The notes below the pieces were generated by a model that was not told where the DNA came from, made no database searches, and was given only the letters and a program-made list of their open reading frames with translations. A DNA stretch of 64,000 nucleotides from CAJXMH01 sp040220135. Lineage in GTDB: Bacteria > Bacteroidota > Bacteroidia > Flavobacteriales_E > Vicingaceae. The DNA is taken from positions 62,001 to 126,000 of the forward strand of contig JAVJTT010000025.1 in NCBI GenBank assembly GCA_040220135.1, written 5' to 3'. Within the stretch, counting starts at the first letter, position 1, and each line of letters begins with the position of its first letter. The translations under genes were made by a program, and so were the position numbers. Below, in pieces: positions 1-8,758 of the stretch.

Positions 1-891
1 ATTTTGTATGTGACGGTTCACTTCGCAGTTTAGCGCCACTCCGCCTGCCAGACAAACTTTTCTAATACCACTTTGCTTGTGAAACTGAGTAATTGTAGTA
101 AGAATGGCTTCACACAAACGCTCTTGTGTAGCAGCAGCCACATCTTTGTAATATTGGCTAATGGGTTCAACAGCAATCCTAGGCTTTCCTAAAAGTGAGA
201 CCAATCGATTACTGTAAGCTGCTTGTTGTCTGGAACCTTGTGGAGCTCCGGCTTTTATCTCTTTTAAAAAAGCATTATTAAGAGTAAAGTGACCCTCTTC
301 AACTTTTAATATCTCACTTAAGTCTACTTTACTAGCATCTCCATAAGGTGCTAAGCCCATCAATTTATACTCATCAGTATCTCGAGTAAAACCACAGAAT
401 TGAGTCATGATGGAATAAAATATTCCTAGGCTGTTTGTTCTTTTTTCTTGTTCTTTTATTTCAATTTTACCATCTCTACCAATGGCTTTTTGCAGTGAAA
501 TGCCATCTCCAGAAGCATCTATACTTAGCAGCATAGCCTCCTCAAAGCCTGAACCATAATAAGCTGAAGCGGCATGCGCTAGGTGGTGATGGATTCTAAT
601 TACTTTGGGACTGTAGCCAAAAGCGTATTTTAAATATTCTTCTACCACTTTTTCGTAAGCCTCTCCCCATGTGCTGCCATGTGTGGCAACATAAGAAACA
701 TCTTTCATCGAAATTTGGGCAAAATCAAGGGCAGCTTTAATGCTTAAAAAAGGCAGTTGTCCGGCAGAATGTTTTTTACGATTTAACCTTTCTTCGGCAA
801 TGGCACATACCACTTCTCCATCTTTAATTAAGGCAGCCGATACATCTTGGTAGCCGGCTCTTACTCCTCCATTTATCCCTAATATGTACAT
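1..891 (-). CDS. carbamoyltransferase, NodU/CmcH family (N-terminal 297 residues; 3' end lies beyond the window)
   Basis: The family transfers a carbamoyl group from carbamoyl phosphate to a sugar or antibiotic hydroxyl in the cytoplasm. The reading frame is open from the ATG at 891 to the window edge. It begins MYILGINGGVRAGYQDVSAA, then has AEERLNRKKH (residues 32-41), HHHLAHAASA (101-110, metal/substrate histidines), EYKLMGLAPYG (174-184) and CLAGGVALNCEVN (280-292), the order expected for the ASKHA-fold half of the family. The start codon lies one base after the stop of the amidotransferase-like gene, so the two are almost certainly co-translated. Neighbouring glycan genes suggest a carbamoylated surface sugar; the exact acceptor cannot be told. 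Only the 3' part is missing; nothing looks broken. Confidence 0.93.
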   Translation of the reverse strand, partial: MYILGINGGVRAGYQDVSAALIKDGEVVCAIAEERLNRKKHSAGQLPFLSIKAALDFAQISMKDVSYVATHGSTWGEAYEKVVEEYLKYAFGYSPKVIRIHHHLAHAASAYYGSGFEEAMLLSIDASGDGISLQKAIGRDGKIEIKEQEKRTNSLGIFYSIMTQFCGFTRDTDEYKLMGLAPYGDASKVDLSEILKVEEGHFTLNNAFLKEIKAGAPQGSRQQAAYSNRLVSLLGKPRIAVEPISQYYKDVAAATQERLCEAILTTITQFHKQSGIRKVCLAGGVALNCEVNRHIQN

Positions 892-892
892 C

Positions 893-2089
893 CTATTTTC
901 CGCAATTAAAATATTTGTCGTAAGCTACCTTGGGAATCAAATTGAATCTCGACAAGAGATAAATCGGCAGCTTAGCCAGTCGAATATAGTTATAACTTGT
1001 TTTATAATCTCTGAAAGTCTTCGGTGGTAAAGCTAAATAGCGCTCAAAATCAGCTCTACTTATGCCCAACCTTTGAATACACAACTCGATTATCTCCTCT
1101 TGTTCTATTTTATAAATACTGTGGGCTCTTTCCAAAGCTACTTGACGATCTAATTGTCCGCTTCTTACCAATGCAGAATCACTGTTCATATTCAGGTCGA
1201 TATTAAACTTTAATCGGTGCACATACTTAATTAAACTGTGATACAAATCGTCAAAATAATGAGCTCCGGGGTAAACCCAATCCAACTCTTTTTTTATAAT
1301 ATTTTCCGCTTCGGATCTCACATAATTATGATAATAGAAAGGAGTTAAGGTTTTTATGCCTTTCATTACTGAATAGTAGAACATTTCTTTTACTCCAAGA
1401 TTAAAGTTGGGCTGATCGGCTTTCCAAGGTTTCAGCTTTACCGTGCCAAATTCTTTTTGAACATTCCTAAGATAGTCTCCATCAAAATACGACCATGACA
1501 GGGGCTTCACCCCTTCGGTTCGAAAAGATTGTCCGATTAAAATGCAGTTTATATTCTCTTTGTGAGCCACCCCATACAAGGAAGAAGCAATCCCAATATC
1601 CGTTCCTAGATTGAGATCAGGAGTTGAGGCTTTCAAGAAGGAAATTTTCAAATCTTTTGCTTCTCGCCAATCCGATGTGATGGTTCTTAATTCTACCCCT
1701 AATTTTTTTACCGCTTTCAGCATGTTTTCGCCGGCTACAGGATTATCAAAACCATCGTTAAAATGGACTGCTAAAGGTCTTAACTTCCATTCTTTAACTA
1801 TTTTGTAAATGAGATAAGTACTATCTCTACCGCCACTGATTCCAACTACACAATCGTATTTTTTATGCTTGTTTTGCTTCTTTAATTTCTCAAAGAACCC
1901 TCTTAAATAAGCTTCTCCTCTTTCATCATTGGGAAAAAGTTGAGTCATTTTATCGTGCAAGTGACAAAAATTGCAAACGCCTTCACGATCGAAAGAAATT
2001 CCCGGAACAGTAGAATCCTGAACACATCTAGTACAGACGGTCATTTTTAAATCTGTTTCTCTCCCATTTACAATCACATTCTCTTGCAT
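893..2089 (-). CDS. N-acetyl sugar amidotransferase-like PP-loop ATPase (WbpG/PseA-type family)
   Basis: Members of this family amidate an N-acetyl sugar (for example to an acetamidino group) during O-antigen, flagellin-sugar or legionaminic/pseudaminic-type biosynthesis. The 398-residue protein has a four-cysteine N-terminal knuckle (C19, C22, C39, C42: CTRC...CNFC) and the adenylating P-loop SGGRDST at residues 85-91, followed by the family-typical sequence RPLAVHFNDGFDN. It starts at ATG 2089; an internal Met at residue 16 directly before the CTRC motif is a possible alternative start. It is the upstream partner of the carbamoyltransferase with a one-base gap. No separate HisH/HisF-type ammonia-donor partner is visible in the window, so the ammonia source is unknown. 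Confidence 0.85.
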   Translation of the reverse strand: MQENVIVNGRETDLKMTVCTRCVQDSTVPGISFDREGVCNFCHLHDKMTQLFPNDERGEAYLRGFFEKLKKQNKHKKYDCVVGISGGRDSTYLIYKIVKEWKLRPLAVHFNDGFDNPVAGENMLKAVKKLGVELRTITSDWREAKDLKISFLKASTPDLNLGTDIGIASSLYGVAHKENINCILIGQSFRTEGVKPLSWSYFDGDYLRNVQKEFGTVKLKPWKADQPNFNLGVKEMFYYSVMKGIKTLTPFYYHNYVRSEAENIIKKELDWVYPGAHYFDDLYHSLIKYVHRLKFNIDLNMNSDSALVRSGQLDRQVALERAHSIYKIEQEEIIELCIQRLGISRADFERYLALPPKTFRDYKTSYNYIRLAKLPIYLLSRFNLIPKVAYDKYFNCGK

Positions 2090-2151
2090 ACCACTACTCT
2101 TTTATGATTTTATGAAATAGTTTATACTTCAAAGGCAGCTTCCCCCTTTCT

Positions 2152-3438
2152 CTATTTAGCATAATGATCGATCAGGTATTTTGAGAAATCTTCGGCATAT
2201 TTATCTGAACCTTTTTGATTCCAATGCCCATCGTAATGTAACCAATGATTAAGCAAAGCTTTTTCACTTAATTCATCAAAAACTTGATAGCCATCAAAAT
2301 AATTTAGTTCATAAGCCTCAGCAAGAATATCCATTTCGGTTTGATGAGTGCTTTCTGTTCCTTCTTGCAATCCCTTTAGCTCCCATATTGAGGGTATTGA
2401 GGCTAATATCAGCCCTTTTTGATTGCTCTTGCACCAAGAAATCATAGAATCTAATTGAGTAAAACGCTTATCTCCCATTTTTCTTTTTAGCTGTTCAATA
2501 GTGGTAACAGATTTGGGATTATCTGTTTTATTTTGATGCTTAAGGTTCTTGAAAAAGGTATTAACCTTTCTTTTGAAAGGCCAATCAAACGGTTGAAAAG
2601 GTTGGGTTTTAAAATAATCGATTTTTTCATCGGTATAAACATTATTAAATGGCTTAATGGCTTTAAAAGCACTTACATCTATGGGCTTGTCAGAAAAATC
2701 TACCGAATCTATTCTCCCCATATAACCGTAATGGTCAATCAACATCACCATAAAATCGCGATATAAATTATCAGCATAAGGTGCTATAATGACTCCATCA
2801 AATTCATAATTGGGGATAATTTCCTTGAATAAAATGTTATACCAATTCATGATTCCGCCACCATCTACTCCGAAAGAATAGAGTTCAATTTTTCCTTTTC
2901 CTACTGAGTCAATGATTAACTCTTGCATTCTATCCGGTAAATTGGTTTCAAGCATAAGTCCAGCAACAAAAGAATCACCCAAGATCATCCATCTTTTGGC
3001 AGTTGAATCCCTCTTCTTAAAAGAGTAGTCTTGTTTCATAATCCACCCTTTATTATTCGGATGGAAATGATTGTCAAACACCATTTCGCCCATTCTATTT
3101 TTGAAATATCGGATGTCTTCATCTAGCCATCGGTAGCCTCTAACAGGATCAAACTTTGTGCTTTTTTTATTGAAGCCCGAAGTATTTAGGTAAGGGCTGT
3201 TAAAGTATACAACTACTTCACCAAACAAATAAGCATAAAGTGTGAAACTTAGCAATAACATCATGTTCGTGCCTGATTTCCCGATTCTTGATACTGCAAG
3301 AGCTCCCAGAGGAAGCAGTGAAACAGCCACAGCAAATAAGAGTGAGTTTACAGGATAAGAGAACATCCATCCCAAACCAAGAATTAGAAATGGTAAAAAG
3401 AGAATGACTCTTAGTTGATGTTTAAATTTATTTTTCAT
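2152..3438 (-). CDS. membrane-anchored SGNH-hydrolase-like protein
   Basis: Using the ATG at 3438 (a TTG at 3450 is also in frame) the protein has about 428 residues. Three hydrophobic segments (roughly 10-29, 31-50, 57-79) are followed by an SGNH/GDSL-like domain with the nucleophile block MILGDSFVAG (residues 151-160) and a C-terminal YDGHWNQKGSDKYAE carrying the Asp-x-x-His-like element. Such proteins often O-acetylate or de-acetylate polysaccharides, or are inactive partners of acyltransferases; the specific reaction is not visible. It lies on the same strand upstream of the sugar amidotransferase gene with a 62-bp gap, so a role in the same glycan pathway is an inference. Confidence 0.75.
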   Translation of the reverse strand: MKNKFKHQLRVILFLPFLILGLGWMFSYPVNSLLFAVAVSLLPLGALAVSRIGKSGTNMMLLLSFTLYAYLFGEVVVYFNSPYLNTSGFNKKSTKFDPVRGYRWLDEDIRYFKNRMGEMVFDNHFHPNNKGWIMKQDYSFKKRDSTAKRWMILGDSFVAGLMLETNLPDRMQELIIDSVGKGKIELYSFGVDGGGIMNWYNILFKEIIPNYEFDGVIIAPYADNLYRDFMVMLIDHYGYMGRIDSVDFSDKPIDVSAFKAIKPFNNVYTDEKIDYFKTQPFQPFDWPFKRKVNTFFKNLKHQNKTDNPKSVTTIEQLKRKMGDKRFTQLDSMISWCKSNQKGLILASIPSIWELKGLQEGTESTHQTEMDILAEAYELNYFDGYQVFDELSEKALLNHWLHYDGHWNQKGSDKYAEDFSKYLIDHYAK

Positions 3439-3570
3439 TACAAAAACCAATATTAATTAAGAAAAGTAGATGTTAAATAAGCTATTTCATAATTTGGTCA
3501 ACAAAGAAATATTAAGCGCATTACTAAACAGTTTAATACTCCAACAAATGTGCAATTTTGTATGTAAAGT

Positions 3571-4329
3571 ATGACTCAAAAAGCATCTCAAACTTGGTCT
3601 ATTATTATTCTCTGCTACAATGAAGCCAATAGCATTAAACGAGTTGTGCAAGATTCATTAATGGTGCTAAGTGAGATTTCTGCAAATGACGGTCAAATTG
3701 TAATTGTGAATGATGGAAGTACCGATGATTCAGATGCCATTATTAAGCAATTGCAAAAGTATCACCAACAAATAACTTATGTTAAACACGACTGTAATAA
3801 AGGCATTGGTGAAGCCCTTCACTCAGGATATAACAATGCTAAAATGGAAAATGTAGTGATGGTTTCAGGTGATGGACAGTTTGACGTTAAAGAATTAATC
3901 CCTTTTAAGCAAATTCCCAATGATTCATTTATCTCCTTTTATCGGGCAGAGAATCATCTTTACAACAGGCAAAGAAAGCTTCTATCCTTGGTTAATCGAT
4001 GGTTGAACTACCTGTTCATGGGCTTAATTTTAAAGGATGTAAATTTTACCAATGCCTATAAAACCCAACATCTAAAAAGTTTAAATTTAAAAGTGAAAAG
4101 CTCTTTAGTTGAATCAGAAATTTGTGCTAAACTTAGCTTTCTAGGAAAAACTGCCATTGAAGTGAAGTCAAACTACCATCAAAATAAGGAAAGCAAAAGT
4201 ACTGGAGCATCCTATAAAATTGTGAAACAAGCATTTGTAGATATTCCTAAGCTATTAATCAGTTGCCTTTCTTTTAAACGAAAAGTGAAACAAAAAGCGG
4301 TTACAACTGATTTCAAGCACGTCATTTAA
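3571..4329 (+). CDS. family 2 glycosyltransferase (dolichyl-phosphate-mannose-synthase-like)
   Basis: This 252-residue protein has a GT-A fold signature: SIIILCYNEANSIKRVV near the N-terminus, VNDGSTDD (residues 46-53) and SGDGQFD (99-105) in the position of the DxD-like metal/nucleotide-sugar site. A moderately hydrophobic stretch (about 138-160) may attach it to the membrane, but there is no paired C-terminal membrane anchor. It is the first gene of a short plus-strand pair, with the Gfo/Idh gene 25 bp downstream, and is divergent from the SGNH gene. It probably transfers a sugar to a lipid carrier or a growing glycan; donor and acceptor are unknown. Confidence 0.87.
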   Translation: MTQKASQTWSIIILCYNEANSIKRVVQDSLMVLSEISANDGQIVIVNDGSTDDSDAIIKQLQKYHQQITYVKHDCNKGIGEALHSGYNNAKMENVVMVSGDGQFDVKELIPFKQIPNDSFISFYRAENHLYNRQRKLLSLVNRWLNYLFMGLILKDVNFTNAYKTQHLKSLNLKVKSSLVESEICAKLSFLGKTAIEVKSNYHQNKESKSTGASYKIVKQAFVDIPKLLISCLSFKRKVKQKAVTTDFKHVI

Positions 4330-4354
4330 TTTCTAAGTCTTTTTATAAAATAAG

Positions 4355-5320
4355 ATGAAAGTTGGTTTAATTGGCTGTGGGTATTGGGGTAAGAAATTAA
4401 TTCGAAATTTCTATAATTCCGAGCATTTTGATTTAGCAGTAGTAGCTGACCTTGACCCTTTAAGGCTAGAGGAAGTGAGAGGTTCATACTTAAATTTAAA
4501 AACCACCGAAAACACAGATGAGCTCGTAACAGATGACTCAATAGAATTAGTGGTAGTAGCTACTCCTGTTAAAACACACTTTGAATTGGTAAAGCAGGCT
4601 CTGCTTCATGGTAAACATGTTTTGGTAGAAAAGACCCTGACAAATTCTTACGAGAGCGCCTTTGATTTATCAAGCTTAGCCAGACAGAAAAACTTACATT
4701 TAATTGTAGATTATACTTACCTATACTCATCTGAAGTTAAAAAGATCAAAGGGTTAATTGAAGCCAACAAGCATGATTCAATTTTAAAAATAACTTCTTC
4801 AAGGTTTGGAAAGGGAATAGTTAGAGAGGATGTAAGTGAAATATGGGACTTATCTTCTCATGACTTTGCCATTATAAACTACTTAATTGATGAGCGTCCT
4901 GTTTCAGTGAAAGCCACCAAAGACACTTTAAATGGTGATCCGAACAAACCTAAAATCGGCCTATCAGTAATTTACGAAAACGGCATTGAGGCAAATTTTG
5001 AATGTACGTGGTATTCTGAGAAAAAAATTAGGAAGATGAAGTTCGACAGTACTTACCGGTCTATAATCTTTGATGATACTTTACTTCAAAATAAAATAGC
5101 AATTGAAAAAAGTTCTAAGTTAGCATACCCCTCCTATGAGAAGGATGAGGCACTCGCTAACTTAGTTTCAGAACTATATCAAGTGCTTAAAAACGGCAAA
5201 AAATCAAAATCTCCAGCTAGTTTTGATCTAGAAATTATTAAAATTCTAGAAGCGGCACAGAATTCATTAAATCAAAATGGGAAAATAACTCAGCTTAAGC
5301 CTTTACCTATTATGCTGTAG
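4355..5320 (+). CDS. Gfo/Idh/MocA-family NAD(P)-dependent oxidoreductase
   Basis: The 321-residue protein starts with a Rossmann dinucleotide motif (GLIGCGYWGKK, residues 4-14) and has the family hallmark before the active site, VEKT at 91-94, where EKP is usual. The rest fits the alpha/beta C-terminal domain. In glycan loci such enzymes oxidise or epimerise NDP-sugars, so with the upstream GT2 gene it likely supplies or edits a sugar for a surface polymer. The gene ends two bases before the convergent JmjC gene, and no terminator separates them. Confidence 0.87.
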   Translation: MKVGLIGCGYWGKKLIRNFYNSEHFDLAVVADLDPLRLEEVRGSYLNLKTTENTDELVTDDSIELVVVATPVKTHFELVKQALLHGKHVLVEKTLTNSYESAFDLSSLARQKNLHLIVDYTYLYSSEVKKIKGLIEANKHDSILKITSSRFGKGIVREDVSEIWDLSSHDFAIINYLIDERPVSVKATKDTLNGDPNKPKIGLSVIYENGIEANFECTWYSEKKIRKMKFDSTYRSIIFDDTLLQNKIAIEKSSKLAYPSYEKDEALANLVSELYQVLKNGKKSKSPASFDLEIIKILEAAQNSLNQNGKITQLKPLPIML

Positions 5321-5321
5321 T

Positions 5322-6482
5322 TCACTCTTTAACTTCTATCACTCCAAGCTTAATCAAGCTTTTTACTAAGGCAAGCTTCTGAGAGTCATTTAGGTCACTA
5401 TTTATGTCTGTAATTTTAAAGCTTGACTTTTCCAAAATCTCAAGAAGTATATTCTTCAATAAAATAGGAAATTTAATTTCTTTATCTAGATAAGCTAGCT
5501 TGACAAAACCTTTAGAATCTCCATCGAGAACTTTAAAATCTCCCACTCTTTCAAGAAGGCTTTGAGCACTTACTTGATTTTGCTCTATGAAGTCTGAGTA
5601 AATACTACTATTTTCAAGTTGAGATTGTGCTTTAAAATTATTTTGTTGCTTTTCCATCAACTTTTCCCAGTCCATTTCTTTCAGTAGCTGTTTAAATTCA
5701 GCTTCAAACAAGTCTAAATCATTACCATGCTTGTCATGGGCTGCCTGATGAGAAATTGAGCTTCGGAAAAAAACCTTCTTTTTAGCCTCTTCTAGCATTG
5801 ACTCTAGTAAATGAAAATATTTTATTACGTAAACGCCTATTGCAATATGGCAAGAACCCTTACTTCCGGCAACAGCTTTATGCGCAAATCCTCTTGGCAG
5901 ATATAGCAAATCTCCTTGTTTTAGCTCTATGCTTTGCCCCTGCTCTATTAGTAACTGATTTAAGTCGTGATTTTCATGTTTTGTAGGCAATTGATCAGAT
6001 GGTGCAATGGTCCATTGTTTACTCCCACAAAGTTGCATAACAATTACATCATGCAAGTCATAGTGAGTTTCAAGCGTTTGCAAAAGTGGTGATGTAACAT
6101 AAAGGTTGGCAGATAAAAATGTCCCTAACTCTTGCTTTAATTCTGAGAGAAAGCTAGAAAACTTAGGAGAGTAATTTTGAATTCGGTCAACTACTAGTGA
6201 ACCTTTATTCTCAAAGGGATTAGAATGTCCTGAAGTACTAATAAACTGAAAAAATTTATTAAATATCGAATCAAAGGGAATTGAATCAATAGAACCAATT
6301 TTTCCTTTGAGAGAAGGTGATTTGGCCAGATAAATTTGAATTATTCTATCAATTTCATGCTGATCAATTAGAGTGTCATAATTAGCTAAATTCTTCCTTT
6401 CTAGATGTAAGAAAGTCTTTTCGTAGTATTTATTAAAAAACTCATCCTTTGATAGTTTTCCGAAAAGTATCGAGTAGCTCAT
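5322..6482 (-). CDS. JmjC/cupin-type Fe(II)/2-oxoglutarate hydroxylase (ROXA/NO66-like, cupin_4 family)
   Basis: The 386-residue protein has the cupin_4/JmjC iron site: THYDLHDVIVMQLCGSKQW gives H140-x-D142, and LYLPRGFAHKAVA gives the distal H201. The layout, with a double-stranded beta-helix in the first 220 residues and a helical/winged C-terminal part, resembles bacterial ribosomal-protein hydroxylases such as ROXA/YcfD. The family oxidises a protein side chain using O2 and 2-oxoglutarate. It ends a minus-strand gene string: two collar-domain proteins, an Asp/Asn-hydroxylase-fold gene, then this one 64 bp further on. That setting suggests a dedicated protein substrate rather than ribosomal L16, but this is inference. 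Confidence 0.8.
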   Translation of the reverse strand: MSYSILFGKLSKDEFFNKYYEKTFLHLERKNLANYDTLIDQHEIDRIIQIYLAKSPSLKGKIGSIDSIPFDSIFNKFFQFISTSGHSNPFENKGSLVVDRIQNYSPKFSSFLSELKQELGTFLSANLYVTSPLLQTLETHYDLHDVIVMQLCGSKQWTIAPSDQLPTKHENHDLNQLLIEQGQSIELKQGDLLYLPRGFAHKAVAGSKGSCHIAIGVYVIKYFHLLESMLEEAKKKVFFRSSISHQAAHDKHGNDLDLFEAEFKQLLKEMDWEKLMEKQQNNFKAQSQLENSSIYSDFIEQNQVSAQSLLERVGDFKVLDGDSKGFVKLAYLDKEIKFPILLKNILLEILEKSSFKITDINSDLNDSQKLALVKSLIKLGVIEVKE

Positions 6483-6546
6483 TCTTTAGTTTATTTAAAG
6501 AACAAGCATCGTCATCAAATTGAAATGCCTGTCCAAGATTTCAAAC

Positions 6547-7155
6547 TTACCTTAATCTTTTCATTTTGTTTTGAGTCGACTTCGGTTGAATATCATAATC
6601 CAAACACTCAAAGATAAGATGAATTCTATCCGTTACGCCCTTGTTGGCTACAGCATGACTTAACCCATTATTTACTTCGTAAGCCATACCTGTCTCAAAA
6701 TGATATCGCTTGTTTTCTAAAAAAAAATAGGATTGTTTGTTGGTAAGAATTGGTAAATGTATTTTATGGGGTATATAACCACTCTTATCACCATCAATAT
6801 GGGGTGGAATAAAGCTACCACTCGGCAAATTGGCAAACATGACTTTAGGGAAAACCGGATTTTTATATCTATAGGTCGTAACGATTTCTTTCATTAGTGG
6901 GAACAATAAGGTTTTCCATTGCTGCCAACGTGGACTTTCTAGATAATCGTAGGTCTCTTTTTGCCGATCAATAAATCTCAAAGTTAAATGCTTTACTTGG
7001 TTCAAAGCTTTATTATTCTTGTTGTAATTCAACTTAAAATCTTCCTCAGCATTCCATTCATCATTATTCAGTGATAACAACCTTTTTCTTATTAAGGATA
7101 TGTCAAAGTTTCCCAACTTTTTTATTCGATCTGCTTTTTGATGATTTATTTCCAA
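6547..7155 (-). CDS. aspartyl/asparaginyl beta-hydroxylase-fold oxygenase
   Basis: The 202-residue protein carries the small Asp_Arg_Hydrox-type iron/2-oxoglutarate core: SGSFIPPHIDGDKSGYIPHK provides H119-x-D121, GLSHAVANKG provides H167, and TDRIHLIF provides the 2-oxoglutarate-binding arginine (R177). The only plausible start is TTG at 7155: an in-frame stop lies three codons upstream and no ATG occurs before residue 88. It is soluble, with no signal peptide. The gene lies between the collar-protein genes (134 bp upstream, with an intervening terminator hairpin) and the JmjC gene (64 bp downstream). Hydroxylation of a protein or peptide is likely; the substrate is unknown. Confidence 0.82.
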   Translation of the reverse strand: MEINHQKADRIKKLGNFDISLIRKRLLSLNNDEWNAEEDFKLNYNKNNKALNQVKHLTLRFIDRQKETYDYLESPRWQQWKTLLFPLMKEIVTTYRYKNPVFPKVMFANLPSGSFIPPHIDGDKSGYIPHKIHLPILTNKQSYFFLENKRYHFETGMAYEVNNGLSHAVANKGVTDRIHLIFECLDYDIQPKSTQNKMKRLR

Positions 7156-7233
7156 ACTCTTTTAACTTTAATAATAATGTAATTTGACTTGTTTAAAAAT
7201 ACAATCATTAAGCAAATCAGATGTTTTACTTAT

Positions 7234-7269
7234 AAAAAAAGCGACTAAAGTAGATTTAGCCGCTTTTTT
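7234..7269 (-). terminator. bidirectional-looking Rho-independent terminator
   Basis: A 15-bp stem (AAAAAAGCGACTAAA against TTTAGCCGCTTTTTT, one A-C mismatch) closes a GTAGA loop. A/T tracts on both ends would give a U run on either strand. It lies 20 bp after the stop of the second collar gene and before the hydroxylase gene, so the collar genes probably make their own abundant transcript with partial read-through into the oxygenases. Confidence 0.8.
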
Positions 7270-7289
7270 GTTTAAAATTACTCCCCATT

Positions 7290-7841
7290 TTAACTTCTTG
7301 ACGGATAAGTACCTACCAAGGCAATAATATAATTGATTGTTCCATAGGGTTGCATGTTGTTGAGGGATTGATTTCCCCCACTATTTTGAACAGTTACAGT
7401 TCCAGTTACAGATCCTTCTTTAAGAGATACTGAAGGAGCAATATCACTATCATAAATATTTGCTGCCCCCAATGAATTACCTGAAGGATTTGAGGAATCC
7501 TGTGGATTTCTTGCAGCATTTAGTGACAAGTTAACTGTAGTAGAGTGGTTATGACTCGGCAAGTTTGTAACATTTAAAATATTATATTCTGTTCCACCTC
7601 TTTGCCCGAGGCGTTTAGGCGTTAACCCAGGGCCGGTTCCCATATGAATTGGTGCTCTGCCTCTAAGATCCGGTAAGGCAAAGGTAGTTCTACCATCGCC
7701 ACCGTAGATAGTCCCTAGTAATGAAAATAAAGCAGAATAGGATGAAATAGGTAATAGTTGACCATTACAAAGCGCCCAACCTCTGGGGGCGAAATTGCCG
7801 GCAAACATTGATATATCTCCTAAATGTGGATAAGCTGACAT
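7290..7841 (-). CDS. phage tail-collar-domain protein (microcystin-dependent-protein-like), copy 2
   Basis: The 183-residue protein has a tail-collar domain at its N-terminus (GDISMFAGNFAPRGWALCNGQ ... ALFSLLGTIYGGDGRTTFALPDLRGR, residues about 5-75), the usual NLPSHNHS motif near 97, and a Gly/Asn/Ser-rich beta-like C-terminus. There is no classical signal peptide. Proteins of this kind occur in bacterial genomes in small tandem sets without other phage genes; their function is poorly understood and a fibre-like or secreted role is suspected. It is 37 bp downstream of a close paralogue and shares with it the block NAARNPQDSSNPSGNSLG. Confidence 0.88.
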   Translation of the reverse strand: MSAYPHLGDISMFAGNFAPRGWALCNGQLLPISSYSALFSLLGTIYGGDGRTTFALPDLRGRAPIHMGTGPGLTPKRLGQRGGTEYNILNVTNLPSHNHSTTVNLSLNAARNPQDSSNPSGNSLGAANIYDSDIAPSVSLKEGSVTGTVTVQNSGGNQSLNNMQPYGTINYIIALVGTYPSRS

Positions 7842-7878
7842 AATTTATTATTTAATTAATAAAAGTTTTTTGATTGGA

Positions 7879-8427
7879 TTAGCTGCGAGATGGGAAGATC
7901 CCATATAATGCAATAATATAGTTACAAGCTAAATAAGGTTGCATATTATTAATTGGTTGACCCCCACCATTATTAAGCACATTGATTGTTCCCGTTATGG
8001 ATCCTTCTTTAAGAGATACGGACGGAGCAACATTGCTATCGTATATATTTGCTGCGCCTAATGAATTGCCAGATGGATTTGATGAATCCTGAGGATTCCG
8101 AGCTGCATTTAAAGAAAATGTTCCGCTTGCCATGTGATTGTGAGAAGGCATCTGACCAACAGTCATAGAATTGGTTTCGGTACCGGCTCTAGAGCCAAGT
8201 CGCCTGTCTGACAATCCTGGGCCGTTTCCTGCATGAATAGCTGCTCTACCTCTTAAATCTGGCAGTGCAAAAGTGGTTCTTCCATCACCACCATAGGTAG
8301 TTCCTAAGATTGAAAAAAGAGCTGTATTTGATGAAATCGCTAATAGCTGACCGTTACAAAACGCCCAATTTCTTGGAGCAAAATTGCCTCCAAACATTGA
8401 AATTTCTCCGATAAATGGATTTTCCAT
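7879..8427 (-). CDS. phage tail-collar-domain protein (microcystin-dependent-protein-like), copy 1
   Basis: This 182-residue paralogue of the adjacent gene has the same order: GEISMFGGNFAPRNWAFCNGQ, FSILGTTYGGDGRTTFALPDLRGR, QMPSHNHM, then the shared NAARNPQDSSNPSGNSLG block and a C-terminus ending in IIALYGIFPSRS (the partner ends IIALVGTYPSRS). Start is ATG 8427. It is the first gene of the collar/oxygenase string. No phage structural, lysis or integrase genes lie nearby, so this is not a prophage remnant. A self-assembling fibre or surface protein is a reasonable guess, not shown by the sequence. Confidence 0.88.
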   Translation of the reverse strand: MENPFIGEISMFGGNFAPRNWAFCNGQLLAISSNTALFSILGTTYGGDGRTTFALPDLRGRAAIHAGNGPGLSDRRLGSRAGTETNSMTVGQMPSHNHMASGTFSLNAARNPQDSSNPSGNSLGAANIYDSNVAPSVSLKEGSITGTINVLNNGGGQPINNMQPYLACNYIIALYGIFPSRS

Positions 8428-8758
8428 AAGTAATTAAATTTAATTGATTAATAATAAAGGTTAGTTGCAGAACTATAGCCTCAGATGTAGGCAATAGCTT
8501 ATATTTTAAAATTGAATTTGCTGGTTTTTGAAAGCTTGATAAATAGATGTGTTCGCCAGCTTGAAGTATTGACCGACTCAATTCACTCAATTGAATGAAT
8601 ACAGATGTATAATATGGTTGCTGGTAATTAATTGTTTTTTCCTTTAATTAATTCTCCGTCTAAGATATAATAATAATTCAGACAAAAAAAATTATTTAAA
8701 AAAAAGCCTCAGCTAGAATTAGCTGAGGCTTTGAAATTTAGTTATTTGACTTGATTGA
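8428..8758. other. 331-bp intergenic region upstream of the collar genes
   Basis: The stretch holds the terminator of the SPOR gene (8703-8732) and, presumably, the promoter of the collar genes reading left. No clear TAnnTTTG -7 box was found on the minus strand. A minus-strand reading frame of 78 codons overlapping the collar start has no recognisable features and is not taken as a gene. Confidence 0.5.
8703..8732 (-). terminator. Rho-independent terminator of the SPOR-domain gene
   Basis: A perfect 12-bp stem (AAAGCCTCAGCT / AGCTGAGGCTTT) with an AGAATT loop is followed on the minus strand by a T-rich tract. It lies 26 bp after the stop of the SPOR-domain gene and insulates the collar genes. 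Confidence 0.87.

Noticed and set aside
7290..8427. Prophage or tailocin remnant
   Set aside because: Only collar-domain proteins are present; no integrase, tail, capsid, lysis or packaging genes flank them.
8354..8590. 78-codon frame overlapping the collar gene 1 start on the same strand
   Set aside because: No motif, different frame from the well-supported collar start, and partly in the promoter region.
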